Assembly (NCBI GenBank): GCA_945878555.1
Contig: CAMDWI010000007.1
Location: forward strand, 1-64,000
Length of the DNA: 64,000 nucleotides
Source of the DNA: Klebsiella pneumoniae
Lineage (GTDB): Bacteria; Pseudomonadota; Gammaproteobacteria; Eutrophobiales; Eutrophobiaceae
Reading direction: 5' to 3'
The position numbers and the translations under genes are program-made. The notes under the pieces were generated by a model. It saw only the letters and a list, made by a program, of their open reading frames with translations. It was not told the origin of the DNA and made no database searches. This document shows, piece by piece, positions 43,362 to 55,076 of the stretch (the first letter of the stretch is position 1; each line of letters begins with the position of its first letter).

Positions 43362-46300
43362 GAGCGGCCTCCATTATCGCCTCTTCTTCCGACGTACCTG
43401 CTTCCCGGGCCTTTCTGATCGCTTCCAGAACACTCTTGTAGTCTTTCGGCATGACCTTGACAAATTTCGTCTGGCTGACGGACCAGTTGTCGAGCAGGCG
43501 TTTGGCTACGGTACTGTGGGTATACTGATAATGTTTTGTTAACAGATTTTTGACGATTTCGGTATCTGCTTTCTCCAGCTTGTCCAGATCGACCATGCCA
43601 AGATTGCAACGTATATTGAAATCGCCCTTTTCATCAAGCACATAGGCAGTCCCACCTGACATACCGGCAGCAAAGTTACGTCCGGTTCCGCCGATGACTA
43701 CAACTGTGCCACCAGTCATGTATTCACAACCATGATCACCAACACCTTCAACCACAGTACTGACACCACTGTTTCTCACAGCAAATCGTTCACCTGCAAT
43801 ACCGCGGAAATAGGCCTCACCACGGGTGGCACCATACAGCAGCACGTTACCCACCAGGATATTCTCCTCAGGAACAAATGTCGCGTTGCGGGGAGGATAG
43901 ACAATTATCTTGCCACCGGAAAGGCCCTTGCCCAGATAGTCGTTGGCATCACCTTCAAGTGTCATCGTTACGCCCGGCGGCAGAAATGCGCCAAAACTCA
44001 TGCCGGCTGAACCATTAAAATGTGCGCGTATGGTATCTTCCGGCAGCCCGGCTGCACCGTATTTGCGCGTAATCTCATAGCCCAGTATCGTACCGGTGGT
44101 ACGATTGGTATTACGTATCGGCAGTATCACATCGACCTGCATCCTGTGTTCAAGCGCAGGCTTGCACAATGGGACGAGTGTGGTCATATCGAGGGACTTC
44201 TCCAGACCATGGTCCTGGGTGGTTGTACAGTAAATTCCAACACCCGGTTCAACTTCCGGTTTGTGCAAGAGTTTCGAGAAATCCAGGCCCCTCGCTTTCC
44301 AGTGATCAACCGCCTTCCTGACGTCCAGTCTCTCGACATGGCCAATCATTTCGCTGACGGTGCGATAACCCAGCTTGGCCATGTACTCACGCACTTCCTC
44401 AGCAATAAAACGGAAGAAGTTCTCCACAAACTCTGGCTGGCCTGAAAACTTCTTGCGCAGCTCAGGATTCTGGGTGGCGATACCCACCGGACAGGTATTC
44501 AGATGGCAAACCCGCATCATGATACATCCCATCACTACCAGCGGTGCGGTTGAGAATCCGAATTCCTCGGCCCCCAGCAATGCGGCTATCACAACATCCC
44601 TGCCCGTCTTTAACTGGCCGTCTGTCTGTACCACGATACGATCGCGTAACTTGTTTCTGACCAGAACCTGCTGCGTCTCGGCCAGACCGAGTTCCCACGG
44701 CAGACCGGCATGTTTTAATGAGCTGATCGGTGATGCGCCGGTACCACCATCATAACCGGATACCAGCACCACATCTGAATGCGCCTTTGCTACACCGGCA
44801 GCGACCGTACCTACACCAACTTCAGCCACCAGCTTCACATGGATACGGGCACGCGGGTTCGCATTCTTCAGGTCGTGGATCAGCTGTGCCAGATCCTCGA
44901 TTGAATAGATGTCATGGTGCGGCGGTGGCGAAATCAGGCCCACACCGGTTGTTGAATGACGCACCTTGGCTATCCACGGATACACCTTCGCGCCAGGCAA
45001 CTGTCCACCTTCACCCGGTTTTGCGCCTTGTGCCATCTTGATCTGGATATCGTCCGCGTTGACCAGATATTCACTGGTCACGCCGAATCTTCCCGAGGCC
45101 ACCTGCTTGATCGCGCTACGTCTGGAGTCGCCATTTGCATCGGGGATATAACGTGCAGGGTCTTCTCCACCCTCACCGGTATTCGACTTGCCACCAATAC
45201 GGTTCATCGCAATCGCCAGTGTCTCATGTGCTTCCTGACTGATGGAACCGTACGACATGGCACCGGTAGAGAAACGTTTCAGGATATTCTCGACAGACTC
45301 GACTTCTTCTATCGGAATCGGCTTCTTCGCATATTTCATCTCGAACAGGCCACGCAGGGTTGCGGCGTGTTCATTCTGATCGTCCACCAGACTGGTGTAT
45401 TCCTTGAATATCTTAAACTGGCCGGTTCGCGTTGCATGCTGGAGCTTGAATACAGTATGCGGATTGAACAGGTGGTATTCTCCGTCACGCCGCCACTGGT
45501 ATTCACCACCCCATTCCAGGTCCTTTGCCTTTACTTTCCTTTCCGGGAATGCCGCATGGTGGCGCAACTGCGCTTCCTTCGCGACCATATCCAGACCTAT
45601 TCCGCCGATGCGGGACGCCGTCCAGCAAAAATAATTATCGATAAAGTCCTTGTTCAGCCCTATCGCCTCGAATATCTGGGCGCCACGGTAGGACTGGACT
45701 GTCGAAATGCCCATCTTCGACATGGTCTTGTTCAGTCCCTTGTTGACCGCCTTGATAAAATTCTTCACGGCGACATCGTATTCCATCACAGGTACCACAC
45801 CTTCACCGATCAGACCGCCTATCGACTCAAACGCGAGATACGGATTGATGGCACCGGCGCCATAACCCACCAGCAAGGCAAAGTGATGGACTTCACGCGG
45901 TTCGGCAGTTTCAATGACCAGACCAACACGGGTACGATCGCCATTGCGGGTCAGATAATGATGTACAGCCGAGGTGGCAAGCAGTGCAGGTATTGGCGCA
46001 AGCTTGTCAGTCACTCCGCGGTCAGACAATATGATAAACGTATTACCTGCCTCAATTGCCGCATGCGCCTGTTTGCATACCTCTATCAGCGCCTGACCAA
46101 GACCGGTACCGCCCTCTTTCGCCGGATACAATATCGGTATTGTTGTGGCCTTGTGACCGGAAACATTAATATCACGTATTCTTGCCAGCTCTGCATTTGT
46201 GAGTATGGGTGTCTGCAGTTTAATCTGGCGACTGCTCTTCGGCTCCGGCTTCAACAGATTGCCTTCTGGCCCGATAGATGTGGAGATCTGGGTGACCAGT

Positions 46301-47919
46301 TCTTCACGTATGCCATCCAGTGGTGGATTGGTGACCTGCGCGAACAGTTGCTTGAAATAGTCATAAAGCAGACGTGGACGATTTGATAGTACCGCCAGCG
46401 CCGCATCGGTTCCCATCGAGCCTACCGGTTCAACGGCATCACGTGCCATCGGCGCCAGGATCACCTTCAGATCCTCATGGGTATAACCAAATGCCTGCTG
46501 TCTTTGTAAAAGTGTGTCCGGATCCGTGCCATGGATTTGCCTGGCATCGGGTAACTTCTCAATCGGAATCAGGTTGTCCCGTAACCATTCAGCATAGGGA
46601 TGTTCAGAAACGCAGGCCTTTTTCAGTTCAGCATCATCAATAATCCGGCCCTGCTTTGTATCGACCAGGAAGATCCTTCCAGGGTGCAGACGTTCCTTCA
46701 ACAGTACGTTTTCCGGTAACACATCCAGCACACCCACTTCGGACGCCATGATCACGATATCGTCCTTGGTAACGTAATAACGTGAAGGTCTGAGACCATT
46801 TCGATCGAGTACGGCACCAATTATTTCGCCATCAGTAAAGGCAATCGAGGCAGGACCGTCCCACGGCTCCATCAGGCAGGAGTGGAATTCGTAAAACGCC
46901 TTGCGGTCTGCATCCATTGTTTCATGACCACTCCAGGCCTCGGGGATCATCATCAATACCGCATGCGGTAATGATCGACCTGCCATGTACAGAAACTCCA
47001 TCACATTATCGAATGTTGCCGAGTCACTGCTGCCTTCAAATACTATCGGGAATATCCGTTTCAGATCATCCCCAAACAGCGATGATTCACACAGCGCCTC
47101 ACGTGCACGCATCCAGTTGATGTTGCCGCGCAGTGTATTAATCTCGCCATTATGGGCGATATAGCGGAATGGCTGTGCCAGACGCCAGGACGGGAATGTA
47201 TTGGTGGAGAAGCGCTGATGGACCAGTGCCATCGCAGATTCAACATCGGTCTCAGAGAGATCAGGGAACATCGGTTCAAGCTGATCCCCGGTCAACATAC
47301 CCTTGTAAACAAAGGTTTTGTTGGAGAGGCTGGGGACATAAAACAGGTCCTTGCCGTCAATCTCACTCTTCATGATTGCATGCTCGGCAAGCTTGCGTAT
47401 TACATAAAGTTTTCGTTCGAAAGTCTCAGGACTGTCTGCCGGATTTGTTTGTGCGATAAATACCTGTCTGATGGCAGGCTCGCCCAGTTTCGCCGTATGC
47501 CCCAGTAAGGAATCATCCGTCGGCACATTTCGCCAGCCCAGTAATTGCTGTCCCTCGGCGGCAATAACCTGTTCGAGGATCACTTCGCAGGCACGTGCAT
47601 CTTCCGGCAAGGTCGGCAGGAACACCAGACCTGTGCCGTAGGTCCCGGCCGCAGGCAGGGTGATACCCTGTTCACTGCATTTTCTACTGTAAAATTTATG
47701 GGGGATCTGGAGCAGGATTCCAACACCATCACCGGTATTTTCTTCACATCCACATGCACCACGGTGCAACAGGTTTTGCAGGATGATCAACGCATTTTTC
47801 ACGATCTGATGTGACTTGCGGCCTTTCATGTCCACGACAAAACCGACACCACAGGCATCATGTTCCTGCGCAGGATCATACATGCCATCAGCGATGGGAG
47901 GACTTGCAAATTTCTTCAT
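43354..47919 (-). CDS. gltB: Glutamate synthase [NADPH] large subunit
   Basis: The 1521-residue enzyme has a short propeptide before the catalytic Cys23 (ACGVGF) of the glutaminase domain. The central and FMN-binding synthase domains follow, with the 3Fe-4S region ([19 protein letters not shown]), and last the GXGXG beta-helix. It makes two glutamates from glutamine and 2-oxoglutarate. A strong sigma-70-type promoter lies about 150 bases upstream. The opposite strand shows long frames that are only shadows of this gene. Confidence 0.97.
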   Translation of the reverse strand: MKKFASPPIADGMYDPAQEHDACGVGFVVDMKGRKSHQIVKNALIILQNLLHRGACGCEENTGDGVGILLQIPHKFYSRKCSEQGITLPAAGTYGTGLVFLPTLPEDARACEVILEQVIAAEGQQLLGWRNVPTDDSLLGHTAKLGEPAIRQVFIAQTNPADSPETFERKLYVIRKLAEHAIMKSEIDGKDLFYVPSLSNKTFVYKGMLTGDQLEPMFPDLSETDVESAMALVHQRFSTNTFPSWRLAQPFRYIAHNGEINTLRGNINWMRAREALCESSLFGDDLKRIFPIVFEGSSDSATFDNVMEFLYMAGRSLPHAVLMMIPEAWSGHETMDADRKAFYEFHSCLMEPWDGPASIAFTDGEIIGAVLDRNGLRPSRYYVTKDDIVIMASEVGVLDVLPENVLLKERLHPGRIFLVDTKQGRIIDDAELKKACVSEHPYAEWLRDNLIPIEKLPDARQIHGTDPDTLLQRQQAFGYTHEDLKVILAPMARDAVEPVGSMGTDAALAVLSNRPRLLYDYFKQLFAQVTNPPLDGIREELVTQISTSIGPEGNLLKPEPKSSRQIKLQTPILTNAELARIRDINVSGHKATTIPILYPAKEGGTGLGQALIEVCKQAHAAIEAGNTFIILSDRGVTDKLAPIPALLATSAVHHYLTRNGDRTRVGLVIETAEPREVHHFALLVGYGAGAINPYLAFESIGGLIGEGVVPVMEYDVAVKNFIKAVNKGLNKTMSKMGISTVQSYRGAQIFEAIGLNKDFIDNYFCWTASRIGGIGLDMVAKEAQLRHHAAFPERKVKAKDLEWGGEYQWRRDGEYHLFNPHTVFKLQHATRTGQFKIFKEYTSLVDDQNEHAATLRGLFEMKYAKKPIPIEEVESVENILKRFSTGAMSYGSISQEAHETLAIAMNRIGGKSNTGEGGEDPARYIPDANGDSRRSAIKQVASGRFGVTSEYLVNADDIQIKMAQGAKPGEGGQLPGAKVYPWIAKVRHSTTGVGLISPPPHHDIYSIEDLAQLIHDLKNANPRARIHVKLVAEVGVGTVAAGVAKAHSDVVLVSGYDGGTGASPISSLKHAGLPWELGLAETQQVLVRNKLRDRIVVQTDGQLKTGRDVVIAALLGAEEFGFSTAPLVVMGCIMMRVCHLNTCPVGIATQNPELRKKFSGQPEFVENFFRFIAEEVREYMAKLGYRTVSEMIGHVERLDVRKAVDHWKARGLDFSKLLHKPEVEPGVGIYCTTTQDHGLEKSLDMTTLVPLCKPALEHRMQVDVILPIRNTNRTTGTILGYEITRKYGAAGLPEDTIRAHFNGSAGMSFGAFLPPGVTMTLEGDANDYLGKGLSGGKIIVYPPRNATFVPEENILVGNVLLYGATRGEAYFRGIAGERFAVRNSGVSTVVEGVGDHGCEYMTGGTVVVIGGTGRNFAAGMSGGTAYVLDEKGDFNIRCNLGMVDLDKLEKADTEIVKNLLTKHYQYTHSTVAKRLLDNWSVSQTKFVKVMPKDYKSVLEAIRKAREAGTSEEEAIMEAAHG

Positions 47920-48313
47920 CAGCTATTCACCGTTTATTTTACAAAAGGCTGTTTGTTGTTCTTACACATAAACAGAAGGAACAAAATGGTAATTCCGTCA
48001 CACAGGCACAATCGATATTTCGTCTGAAATAACCGGTGCCTTCAAATTTTATGCAAAAAGGAGGGTGATTATATCCAAAACGGCCTGTTTATGTCACGGT
48101 GCAACATACTTTATATCGTGCCAGAGCCCACTGCTTACAATACAGGTAATTCTCGCATTTTTAAAGAATTTGAGAGAATTTACAAGACGTCTTTACCATG
48201 CCGTCCCTGCACTGGACAGGATGCGACCCTAAAGACAGCATAAATCAGGTACGAACAGGCTTTTTTACCGAATTTATACTAAAAAATCGCAGCTCAGAGA
48301 CAGCCGGGGATGG
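47920..48313. other. Gap of about 390 bp between dgt and gltB, promoter only
   Basis: No gene is visible. It holds the gltB promoter at 48068-48097. A TGGCACG further upstream on the minus strand looks like half of a sigma-54 site but lacks the GC at -12. Confidence 0.5.
48068..48097 (-). promoter_or_regulatory. Sigma-70 promoter for gltB
   Basis: On the minus strand GTGACA, an 18-bp spacer and TATAAT lie upstream of gltB. Only one base differs from the consensus hexamers. The leader is about 140 bases. Confidence 0.65.
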
Positions 48314-49447
48314 CTAGCGTCCCAGTCGTTGGGATTCGTGTATCGCAAAACGGTCTGTCATTCCAGCAATATAGTCTGCAATGACACGCGCCTTGTGTAG
48401 TTCCGGGTTTCCTGTCCCGATTCGTGCCTGCACTTCAGGGGACAACGTAGCGGGATCCTGCATATATACATTAAAAAGCCGGGTAATAATTGTGGTTGCA
48501 TTAACCGTCATCTGCATCACCCGTTCATGCCGGTAGAGATTGCTGTATAGAAACTGTTTTAATTGCAGGTGTTGTTCTTTCACTTCATCACTCAGACGGA
48601 TCAACCCCTCTCCGGATCTCCTGACATCCTCAATACTGACTGGACTATGCGTGGCTATCCTGTCCAGGCTGGTCCGCACCAGATCAACCACGACCTTGTT
48701 AATCATGCGTCTTATCAATTCGTGCTTGGTCCGCTTCATATCCAGTGCGGGCCATTTTTCCCTGACCAAATTGTATTGTTCCCTGAACAGGTCGCTTGCA
48801 CATAGCTGTTCCATATCGAGTAATCCGGCCCGCAGGCCATCATCGACGTCATGGTTGTTGTAGGCAATTTCATCTGCGATATTAGCGATCTGCGCCTCAA
48901 GTGACGGTTGCTGTTTTTCTATAAACCGTTGTCCGAGTTCTCCCAGCTGTCTCGCATTGATTATCGAGCAGTGTTTCAGTATGCCTTCACGGGTTTCATA
49001 CATCAGGTTGAGACCGGGGAAATCTGCATATTTCTCCTCCAGCTGGTCAACGACCCGTAATGACTGGAGATTATGTTCAAACCCACCATAATCTTTCATG
49101 CATTTGTTCAACGCATCCTGTCCCGCATGTCCGAACGGGGTATGGCCAAGGTCATGTGCAAGACAGATGGCTTCTGTCAAATCTTCATTCAAGGCCAGTG
49201 AGCGGGCGACAGTTCGACCTATTTGTGAAACCTCCAGGCTGTGTGTCAACCGGGTCCTGAACATGTCTCCTTCGTGATTGACGAATACCTGTGTCTTGTA
49301 TTCAAGTCGTCTGAAGGCGGAACTGTGGATGATACGATCCCGGTCACGCTGATACTGGCTGCGATGGTGGCCAGGCTCTGCCTCAGCATGCATCCTGCCA
49401 CGTGAGTTTGATTCCCGGGCGGCGTAGCTGGCCAGCGTATCCATCAT
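48314..49447 (-). CDS. dgt: Deoxyguanosinetriphosphate triphosphohydrolase-like protein
   Basis: The 377-residue HD-domain protein has [10 protein letters not shown], the metal-binding [14 protein letters not shown] and [13 protein letters not shown]. It belongs to the shorter dGTPase-like type (dgt type 2) that hydrolyses dNTPs to deoxynucleosides and triphosphate. The start overlaps the aroB stop by four bases, so it is in the aroK-aroB transcript, in the slot often occupied by damX in other gammaproteobacteria. Confidence 0.93.
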   Translation of the reverse strand: MMDTLASYAARESNSRGRMHAEAEPGHHRSQYQRDRDRIIHSSAFRRLEYKTQVFVNHEGDMFRTRLTHSLEVSQIGRTVARSLALNEDLTEAICLAHDLGHTPFGHAGQDALNKCMKDYGGFEHNLQSLRVVDQLEEKYADFPGLNLMYETREGILKHCSIINARQLGELGQRFIEKQQPSLEAQIANIADEIAYNNHDVDDGLRAGLLDMEQLCASDLFREQYNLVREKWPALDMKRTKHELIRRMINKVVVDLVRTSLDRIATHSPVSIEDVRRSGEGLIRLSDEVKEQHLQLKQFLYSNLYRHERVMQMTVNATTIITRLFNVYMQDPATLSPEVQARIGTGNPELHKARVIADYIAGMTDRFAIHESQRLGR

Positions 49448-50532
49448 CTACCCGTGGGTGTGAAGTGGCGTATGGTTTCAAGCAACGCGGATTCCGCGAA
49501 GCTGTCAGTGATCACTGCTTCACCAATACCTTTCAGCAGGATAAGTTTCAAGCGGCCGTGACTCACCTTCTTGTCAACTGACATCAGCTCCCGGATATCG
49601 GCATTCGCCAGTTCCACTGGCAGATTTACCGGTAATCCTGCCTGCACTAACAACGCCCTTATGCGCTCGCAAGTCTCTGCGGTTAACCAGCCACACAACA
49701 TCGACATATGTGCAGCCATTAACATACCCAGACCCACCGCCTCCCCGTGTAGCCACAATTTATAATTCAACCCGGTCTCGACGGCATGGCCAAACGTATG
49801 GCCCAGATTCAGCGTGGCACGTACACCGGTCTCGGTTTCGTCCTCGGCCACTACCTCGGCCTTGTTAAAACAGGAACGTTCTATTGCATACTCAAGTACT
49901 TCCGGTTCCCTGGCAACAAGACGGGTTATATTTGATTCCAGCCAGACATAAAAATCAGGATCACGAATCAAGCCGTATTTAATCACTTCAGCGAGGCCAG
50001 AGGCGAGTTCACGTGCGGGCAAGGTCTGTAACACCGACACATCAGCAATTACACCTGCAGGCTGATGAAAGGCTCCTATCATGTTCTTGCCAAGCGCATG
50101 ATTGACAGCGGTCTTGCCACCTACCGAGGAATCCACCTGTGCGAGCAGCGTGGTCGGCACCTGGATAAATTTTATACCGCGCTGGAAACAGGCCGCCGAA
50201 AACCCGGTAAGGTCACCCACCACACCTCCTCCAAAGGCAATCATGCAACTGGTCCGGGCAAAGCGGTTCTGCAACAGATCGGTCATAAGTCCGTTCATAG
50301 TCTCAAGGTTCTTGTGTATCTCGCCATCGGGTATGACATGGACTGATACCTTGAAACCATCCAGTGATTTGAGTAATCCAGACAAATACAACTTTTCGAC
50401 ATTCGTATCTGTCACCACCATTACCTGTGATGTGTTAACCAGTTTTCTGAACAAATCGGCCGACTGCAACAAACCACTACCGATATATATTGGATAGCTA
50501 CGACTACCGAGGTTTACGTTAATTTCTCTCAT
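49444..50532 (-). CDS. aroB: 3-dehydroquinate synthase
   Basis: The 362-residue protein has the NAD-binding [12 protein letters not shown] motif, the KTAVNH motif, and zinc-ligand regions ([28 protein letters not shown]). It closes the ring of DAHP to dehydroquinate in the shikimate pathway. It overlaps aroK at its start and dgt at its end by ATGA, which suggests coupled translation of all three. Confidence 0.97.
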   Translation of the reverse strand: MREINVNLGSRSYPIYIGSGLLQSADLFRKLVNTSQVMVVTDTNVEKLYLSGLLKSLDGFKVSVHVIPDGEIHKNLETMNGLMTDLLQNRFARTSCMIAFGGGVVGDLTGFSAACFQRGIKFIQVPTTLLAQVDSSVGGKTAVNHALGKNMIGAFHQPAGVIADVSVLQTLPARELASGLAEVIKYGLIRDPDFYVWLESNITRLVAREPEVLEYAIERSCFNKAEVVAEDETETGVRATLNLGHTFGHAVETGLNYKLWLHGEAVGLGMLMAAHMSMLCGWLTAETCERIRALLVQAGLPVNLPVELANADIRELMSVDKKVSHGRLKLILLKGIGEAVITDSFAESALLETIRHFTPTGR

Positions 50533-51047
50533 GTCTCTTTGATAAATTCTGATATGCGATCAATAATCTGTCTGACAGACAGCTTGTCAACGACGAGGGT
50601 CATGTCCGCAACTTCGTCGTAATACGACTGCCTTTCTTTCAGTAACAATCTGATTTTTCCCAGCCTGTCCGTGGTTTCAAGTAATGGCCGACTGTGATCA
50701 TGCGCCGTACGTTTCATTAACAGTTCCGGGGAACCGGAGAGATAAACCACAAATCCCCTTTCCGCGAGTATATCCCGGTTTGCCCTGGCCAACACCGCAC
50801 CACCGCCGGTTGCCAGAACAATACCGCATTCCTGGCTTAGGTCGTCGATTAATCTCGATTCACGCTCCCGAAAGCCCTGCTCACCTTCCACATCGAAAAT
50901 CAGCGGGATAGCCGCCCCGGTCCGTTTCTCGATTTCCCTGTCGGAGTCTATAAAACGCATACCCAGCTTTTTCGCGAGTTTTTTGCCGATTGTCGACTTT
51001 CCGACGCCCATCGGACCCACAAGGAAAATATTATCTGTTTTGGACAT
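50529..51047 (-). CDS. aroK: Shikimate kinase
   Basis: The 172-residue P-loop kinase has Walker [10 protein letters not shown] (11-19), DSDREIE for shikimate binding, GGGAVL and the LID region RPLLETTD. It phosphorylates shikimate at O3. It follows the pilQ terminator by about 90 bp and opens the aroK-aroB-dgt unit. Confidence 0.96.
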   Translation of the reverse strand: MSKTDNIFLVGPMGVGKSTIGKKLAKKLGMRFIDSDREIEKRTGAAIPLIFDVEGEQGFRERESRLIDDLSQECGIVLATGGGAVLARANRDILAERGFVVYLSGSPELLMKRTAHDHSRPLLETTDRLGKIRLLLKERQSYYDEVADMTLVVDKLSVRQIIDRISEFIKET

Positions 51048-51127
51048 GGACTGTATATACGATGAAGACAGTTTGCAAAAGTACCGGCCAATCTTGCTGA
51101 TTTCAAGCAGAACCCGCGTGCCGGGCC

Positions 51128-51163
51128 TTAAAAAGAATATGGCCGGATATACCGGCCATATTC
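51128..51163 (-). terminator. Intrinsic terminator after pilQ
   Basis: A perfect 12-bp palindrome (GAATATGGCCGG, 5-base loop, CCGGCCATATTC) is followed on the minus strand by TTTTT. It separates the pilMNOPQ operon from aroK. Confidence 0.85.
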
Positions 51164-51200
51164 CTTCAATCAGTGATTCCGTACTTCTACAAGGTTCTGC

Positions 51201-53339
51201 CTATATGGTCAGGTCTTCTTTCAGTATCTTCGGTGTTACGAAGATAAGCAGTTCTGTCCTGGATTTCTCGACCCGGTTTTTCTTGAAAAGGAAACCGAGG
51301 TACGGAAGGTCACCAAAGAACGGGACACGATCCATCGAATTCCTGTCGACCTGGTTGTATATACCGCCCAGTACAACCGTTTCACCATCATCAACCAGTA
51401 CCTTGGTCGCAACATTACGGGTATTGATTGGGGGCACGCCCTGTACATCAGGTGACCCACGTGTGTCCTGACTGACGTCCAGATCCAGCAGCACCCTGTT
51501 GTCCGGGGTAATCTGCGGAGTTACGCGCAGGGCCAGCACGGCCTTCTGAAACGATACCGAAGTCGCACCGCTTGAAGTCGCCTGCTGGAATGGAATCTCG
51601 ACACCAGACTCGATCAGCGCTTCGGACTGGTTTGCAGTAATCACTTTCGGACTGGCGATGTCTTCACCGCGCCCTTCAGCCAACAGGGCGGACAACTCAA
51701 GCTGCAACAGGTAGGAGCCAATCTTGCCCACCGCCATTGCCAACGTAGATGTTGCGCCTGCTACCGGCAGGTTGACCATCAGATTATCATTGCCTGCGGT
51801 ATTAAATGAGGTCGGTACGCCGAAATCTGTCTCGCCGGGTATGGCACCACCAACTGCGCCAAACAGGTTACCGTCCGCCTGCGATACCTGGTTAGTGTGT
51901 TTGCTGTAACCAAACTGTACACCGAGGTCACGCGTAAAACTTTCATCAGCATTGACAATTCTCGACTCAATCATGACCTGACGAACCGGAATATCGAGTT
52001 TGGAGATCATGTCGCGAATCGCTTCCAGACTGGCGGCAACGTCCTGCACGATCAGTGTATTGGTCCTCTCATCTATCGAAACGGTACCCCGGTCTGACAG
52101 CAGGCTGGTCTCACCTGACTGGATGAGTGAGGAAAAGTCGCTGGCCTTGGCATAATTGATCTGGACGAATTCTGTCCGCAATGGTGCAAGCTCTTCTACC
52201 TGCTTTAGAGACTCCAGTTCGATACGTTCGCGTGCTGCGATTTCTTCCTGCGGACCTACCATCATCACATTACCGTCCTGACGCATGGCCAGGCCTTTTG
52301 ATTTCAGGATGATATCCAGCGCCTGATCCCAGGGAACGTTACGCAGACGCAAGGTCACACTTCCGGTGACGGTATCACTGGCTACCAGATTCAGACCGGT
52401 GAAGTCGGCTATAAGCTGCAGCACAGCGCGAATCTCGATATTCTGGAAATTAAGCGATAACCTTTCACCGGTATAACCAAACTGCTGACGTTTCAGCTCG
52501 GCCTGTTCTTCCGAGGTCAGCGGGGTGACTTCGATTGTGAATACGTTGCCCGACTGATAGGCGAGGTGATCATACTGATCATCCACTGTGGTAATTACCA
52601 TTCTCGCACCACCGGAATTTGCCGAGGTATCTATTTCCTTTACTGGAGTCGCGAAATCAATCACATCAAGCCTGCGGTCCAGATCGGCCGGCAGGGAGAC
52701 CGAGGCAAAATCAACCACGATCCTTCCGCCCTCTTCACCCAGATTGATACCAGCCGAAGAATCAGACAGGGTGATAATGACCTTGCCTTCACCACGTTCG
52801 CCGCGCCGAAAATCGATATTCTGGATGGCGGATGCACCGGCCGCAATCGGAGCCGACGAGGCGATGGAACTCGACAGAGGCTTTTCGGCCTCGCTGACAG
52901 TTGCGCCACCACCGGAACCTATCTGTAACAAAACAGAGTTACCCTGCATACTGATATCGTAACCAGACTGTTTGACCAGATTGACAACCACGCGTGTCCT
53001 GCCACCGGCTTCAACCGCAACCAGACCAAGCACATCTCCGATACCAATAGACTGGTTCCTTTCCTGGAGATTCAGGGAAATTTCTGGCAAATCAATAGCG
53101 ATTCTGGCCGGATTATCAATCGTGAAATTCACAGGCTCTTCTGCAAGAGGCTCCGAAAATTTCAGGTTGATGACCACCTGATCACCCGGCATGGATGAAA
53201 ATTCAATGTCATCCAGCGAAACTGCCTGTGCAGCGGATTGCAGCAACACTGCCGAAGCGATGACCGCACCGCATGAAAGCAATTTACTGAAGACCTTCAT
53301 CAATAAAGCCGGTTTAGTGAATTGTTCAGTCAAACTCAT
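51201..53339 (-). CDS. pilQ: Type IV pilus secretin PilQ
   Basis: The 712-residue protein has a signal peptide (about 1-39), two AMIN domains that bind peptidoglycan, STN/N-domains (LSLNFQNIEIRAVLQLIADF), and a C-terminal secretin (VLALRVTPQITPDNRVLLD). It forms the outer-membrane channel of type IV pili. It is the last gene of pilMNOPQ, following pilP by 17 bp, and ends before a strong terminator. Confidence 0.96.
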   Translation of the reverse strand: MSLTEQFTKPALLMKVFSKLLSCGAVIASAVLLQSAAQAVSLDDIEFSSMPGDQVVINLKFSEPLAEEPVNFTIDNPARIAIDLPEISLNLQERNQSIGIGDVLGLVAVEAGGRTRVVVNLVKQSGYDISMQGNSVLLQIGSGGGATVSEAEKPLSSSIASSAPIAAGASAIQNIDFRRGERGEGKVIITLSDSSAGINLGEEGGRIVVDFASVSLPADLDRRLDVIDFATPVKEIDTSANSGGARMVITTVDDQYDHLAYQSGNVFTIEVTPLTSEEQAELKRQQFGYTGERLSLNFQNIEIRAVLQLIADFTGLNLVASDTVTGSVTLRLRNVPWDQALDIILKSKGLAMRQDGNVMMVGPQEEIAARERIELESLKQVEELAPLRTEFVQINYAKASDFSSLIQSGETSLLSDRGTVSIDERTNTLIVQDVAASLEAIRDMISKLDIPVRQVMIESRIVNADESFTRDLGVQFGYSKHTNQVSQADGNLFGAVGGAIPGETDFGVPTSFNTAGNDNLMVNLPVAGATSTLAMAVGKIGSYLLQLELSALLAEGRGEDIASPKVITANQSEALIESGVEIPFQQATSSGATSVSFQKAVLALRVTPQITPDNRVLLDLDVSQDTRGSPDVQGVPPINTRNVATKVLVDDGETVVLGGIYNQVDRNSMDRVPFFGDLPYLGFLFKKNRVEKSRTELLIFVTPKILKEDLTI

Positions 53340-53356
53340 AAGTTATACCCCGATGG

Positions 53357-53914
53357 CTATTGTTCAATTAATGCGATAGCAGCCTGTCTTTCTTCCCAGC
53401 GGCCCTGACTATTTCTGACTATCTCACGAAGCTCGATGCGATCCTCGAATATGTTTACTATCTTGCCGATATTTCTTCCGGCATAGTTGCCGACAGTCAC
53501 CCGATGCACTATACCGTCCGGATCCACAATGATGCCCCATAGCTGTTCTGTATCATCCATGGTTCCAACCATTTTCAGGCTGTCGAGCTCATACTGTTCA
53601 AGCTCTTCCCGGTTGCGCACCTTGATCTCCATTTCAAGCTCGCGCGTCATACCTGTATCTGTCACTTCTTCCTGCTTGGACTGACGTTGTTCATAAAACA
53701 GCTCAAAAGGATCAACCTTACCTTCCTCTGAGCTCTGGTAGGCATACGCCTCGTAAGGCTTAATCTCGGGCAATGGCTCAATGCGTCCGCCTGGCCTTGC
53801 CTGTACTTCCGCTGCATACGATTCCAGATCACTCATATCGGTAGACACGCAACCACCCAGCAAAACAAATCCGCAAACAGCGCTAATACGACCCAGGGTA
53901 TATTTACGGTTCAT
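53357..53914 (-). CDS. pilP: Type IV pilus lipoprotein PilP
   Basis: The 185-residue protein has a lipobox LLGGC, a proline/acidic linker (PLPEIKPYEAYAYQ) and a C-terminal beta domain (LWGIIVDPDGIVHRVTVGNYAGRN) that contacts PilQ. It connects the PilMNO inner-membrane platform to the secretin. The start overlaps the pilO stop by one base. Confidence 0.95.
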   Translation of the reverse strand: MNRKYTLGRISAVCGFVLLGGCVSTDMSDLESYAAEVQARPGGRIEPLPEIKPYEAYAYQSSEEGKVDPFELFYEQRQSKQEEVTDTGMTRELEMEIKVRNREELEQYELDSLKMVGTMDDTEQLWGIIVDPDGIVHRVTVGNYAGRNIGKIVNIFEDRIELREIVRNSQGRWEERQAAIALIEQ

Positions 53915-54507
53915 TATTCTGTCTCCTCAATGGCCCTGTAGGTCCTCGCTACAGCAGACATTGTCAACACCCCGGTCTTTTCGTCTTTCTGGATCAGGAT
54001 ATTGTGGGCAGTAACGATACGTGGTAACTGCGCCAGACCACTGACAAACTCGCCAAACTGGTGGTAAGTACCGCGAACCTTGATATTGATTGGCAACTGG
54101 GCATAAAACTCGGACGGCTGTTCCGCCTGTGGCTGGAACAAATCAAACTCAAGCCCTGCAGACAAACCGGTCTGGGACACATCCACAATCAATCCCGCAA
54201 TTTCTGTCTTGTTGGGCAACTGACGCAACATATCGCCAAACGATTGTTTCATTTCTATCATCTGCTCTTTCAGCGCATCCAGATTTGCAGCACGTTTTTG
54301 CTTTCGTTCAAAAACTTCCTTGTGCTCAACCTCCTTTGCAACCTCTGACGAGAGCTGTTCACGCTGGACACTCAAATCAAACTTCCAGCCTGCAAACAGC
54401 AACGCCACCATAAGTATCGAGCACAGCCCGAGCTGGAAAGGCATGGGCCACAGACCCGGGTTATTCGGGTCCAGATTCTTAATATCTTCAAGACTTAGCT
54501 TTTTCAT
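53914..54507 (-). CDS. pilO: Type IV pilus assembly protein PilO
   Basis: The 197-residue protein has a cytoplasmic start, one membrane helix (about 25-43), a coiled coil (about 45-80) and a ferredoxin-like periplasmic domain. It pairs with PilN through the coiled coil. The start overlaps pilN by ATGA and the end overlaps pilP by one base. Confidence 0.95.
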   Translation of the reverse strand: MKKLSLEDIKNLDPNNPGLWPMPFQLGLCSILMVALLFAGWKFDLSVQREQLSSEVAKEVEHKEVFERKQKRAANLDALKEQMIEMKQSFGDMLRQLPNKTEIAGLIVDVSQTGLSAGLEFDLFQPQAEQPSEFYAQLPINIKVRGTYHQFGEFVSGLAQLPRIVTAHNILIQKDEKTGVLTMSAVARTYRAIEETE

Positions 54508-55076
54508 TCACCTTCACCTTCTTCACCCTCGACCTTCGGTACCACCTGGGCAAAACGCAATGTAAAATTGCTTAAACGGGCTCCACTTGCATCCGTGGCC
54601 TGAATTATGTCCAGCTGCGGGTTAGCCAGCCACTCGGATGATTCGAGATTACGCATGAAGGAAGACACGCGCGCATTGGATTGCGCTACACCTTCAATCG
54701 TAATATTTCTACCCTGCTGTGAAAGTTTGAGCACACTGACACCTTCCGGCAGGCTGCTTACCAGTTCGTCAAAGAACCGGACGATCAACGGACGATTTCC
54801 CTGCAACTGTTCGATAGCTCGCATCCTGTCGAGCAGTCTCTGCTTTTCCTTTTCCAGTTCGCTAATCTGCTCAATCTTCTTGTCCAGCTTCACTATCTCT
54901 TCTTCAAGATATTTGTTTCTGCTCAGCTGATGGTCTATCAATTGACCGTTATAGACATGAACCAGACCAACAATTAATGCAGAGATAACTGCAAACATGC
55001 CCAGTAATGTCACGAACTCCTGTTGTTTCTGCTTGCGTAGCTCCTCACGCCAGGGGAGCAGGTTAATTCTTGCCAT
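54504..55076 (-). CDS. pilN: Type IV pilus assembly protein PilN
   Basis: The 190-residue protein begins with the conserved INLLPWREE sequence that docks into PilM. One membrane helix (about 22-43), a coiled coil and a periplasmic fold similar to PilO follow. The overlap with pilM is one base and with pilO four bases. Confidence 0.96.
   Translation of the reverse strand: MARINLLPWREELRKQKQQEFVTLLGMFAVISALIVGLVHVYNGQLIDHQLSRNKYLEEEIVKLDKKIEQISELEKEKQRLLDRMRAIEQLQGNRPLIVRFFDELVSSLPEGVSVLKLSQQGRNITIEGVAQSNARVSSFMRNLESSEWLANPQLDIIQATDASGARLSNFTLRFAQVVPKVEGEEGEGE

Noticed and set aside
44956-46386. A 476-codon open frame on the plus strand inside gltB
   Set aside because: It lies fully antisense to a certain gene, has no recognisable domain and no ribosome site. 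It is a by-product of the codon use in gltB.
48081-48140. Sigma-54-like TGGCACG upstream of gltB on the minus strand
   Set aside because: The -12 GC is absent at the required 10-base spacing. The nearest TTGCA is 13 bases after the TGGCAC, so it is not a working -24/-12 pair.
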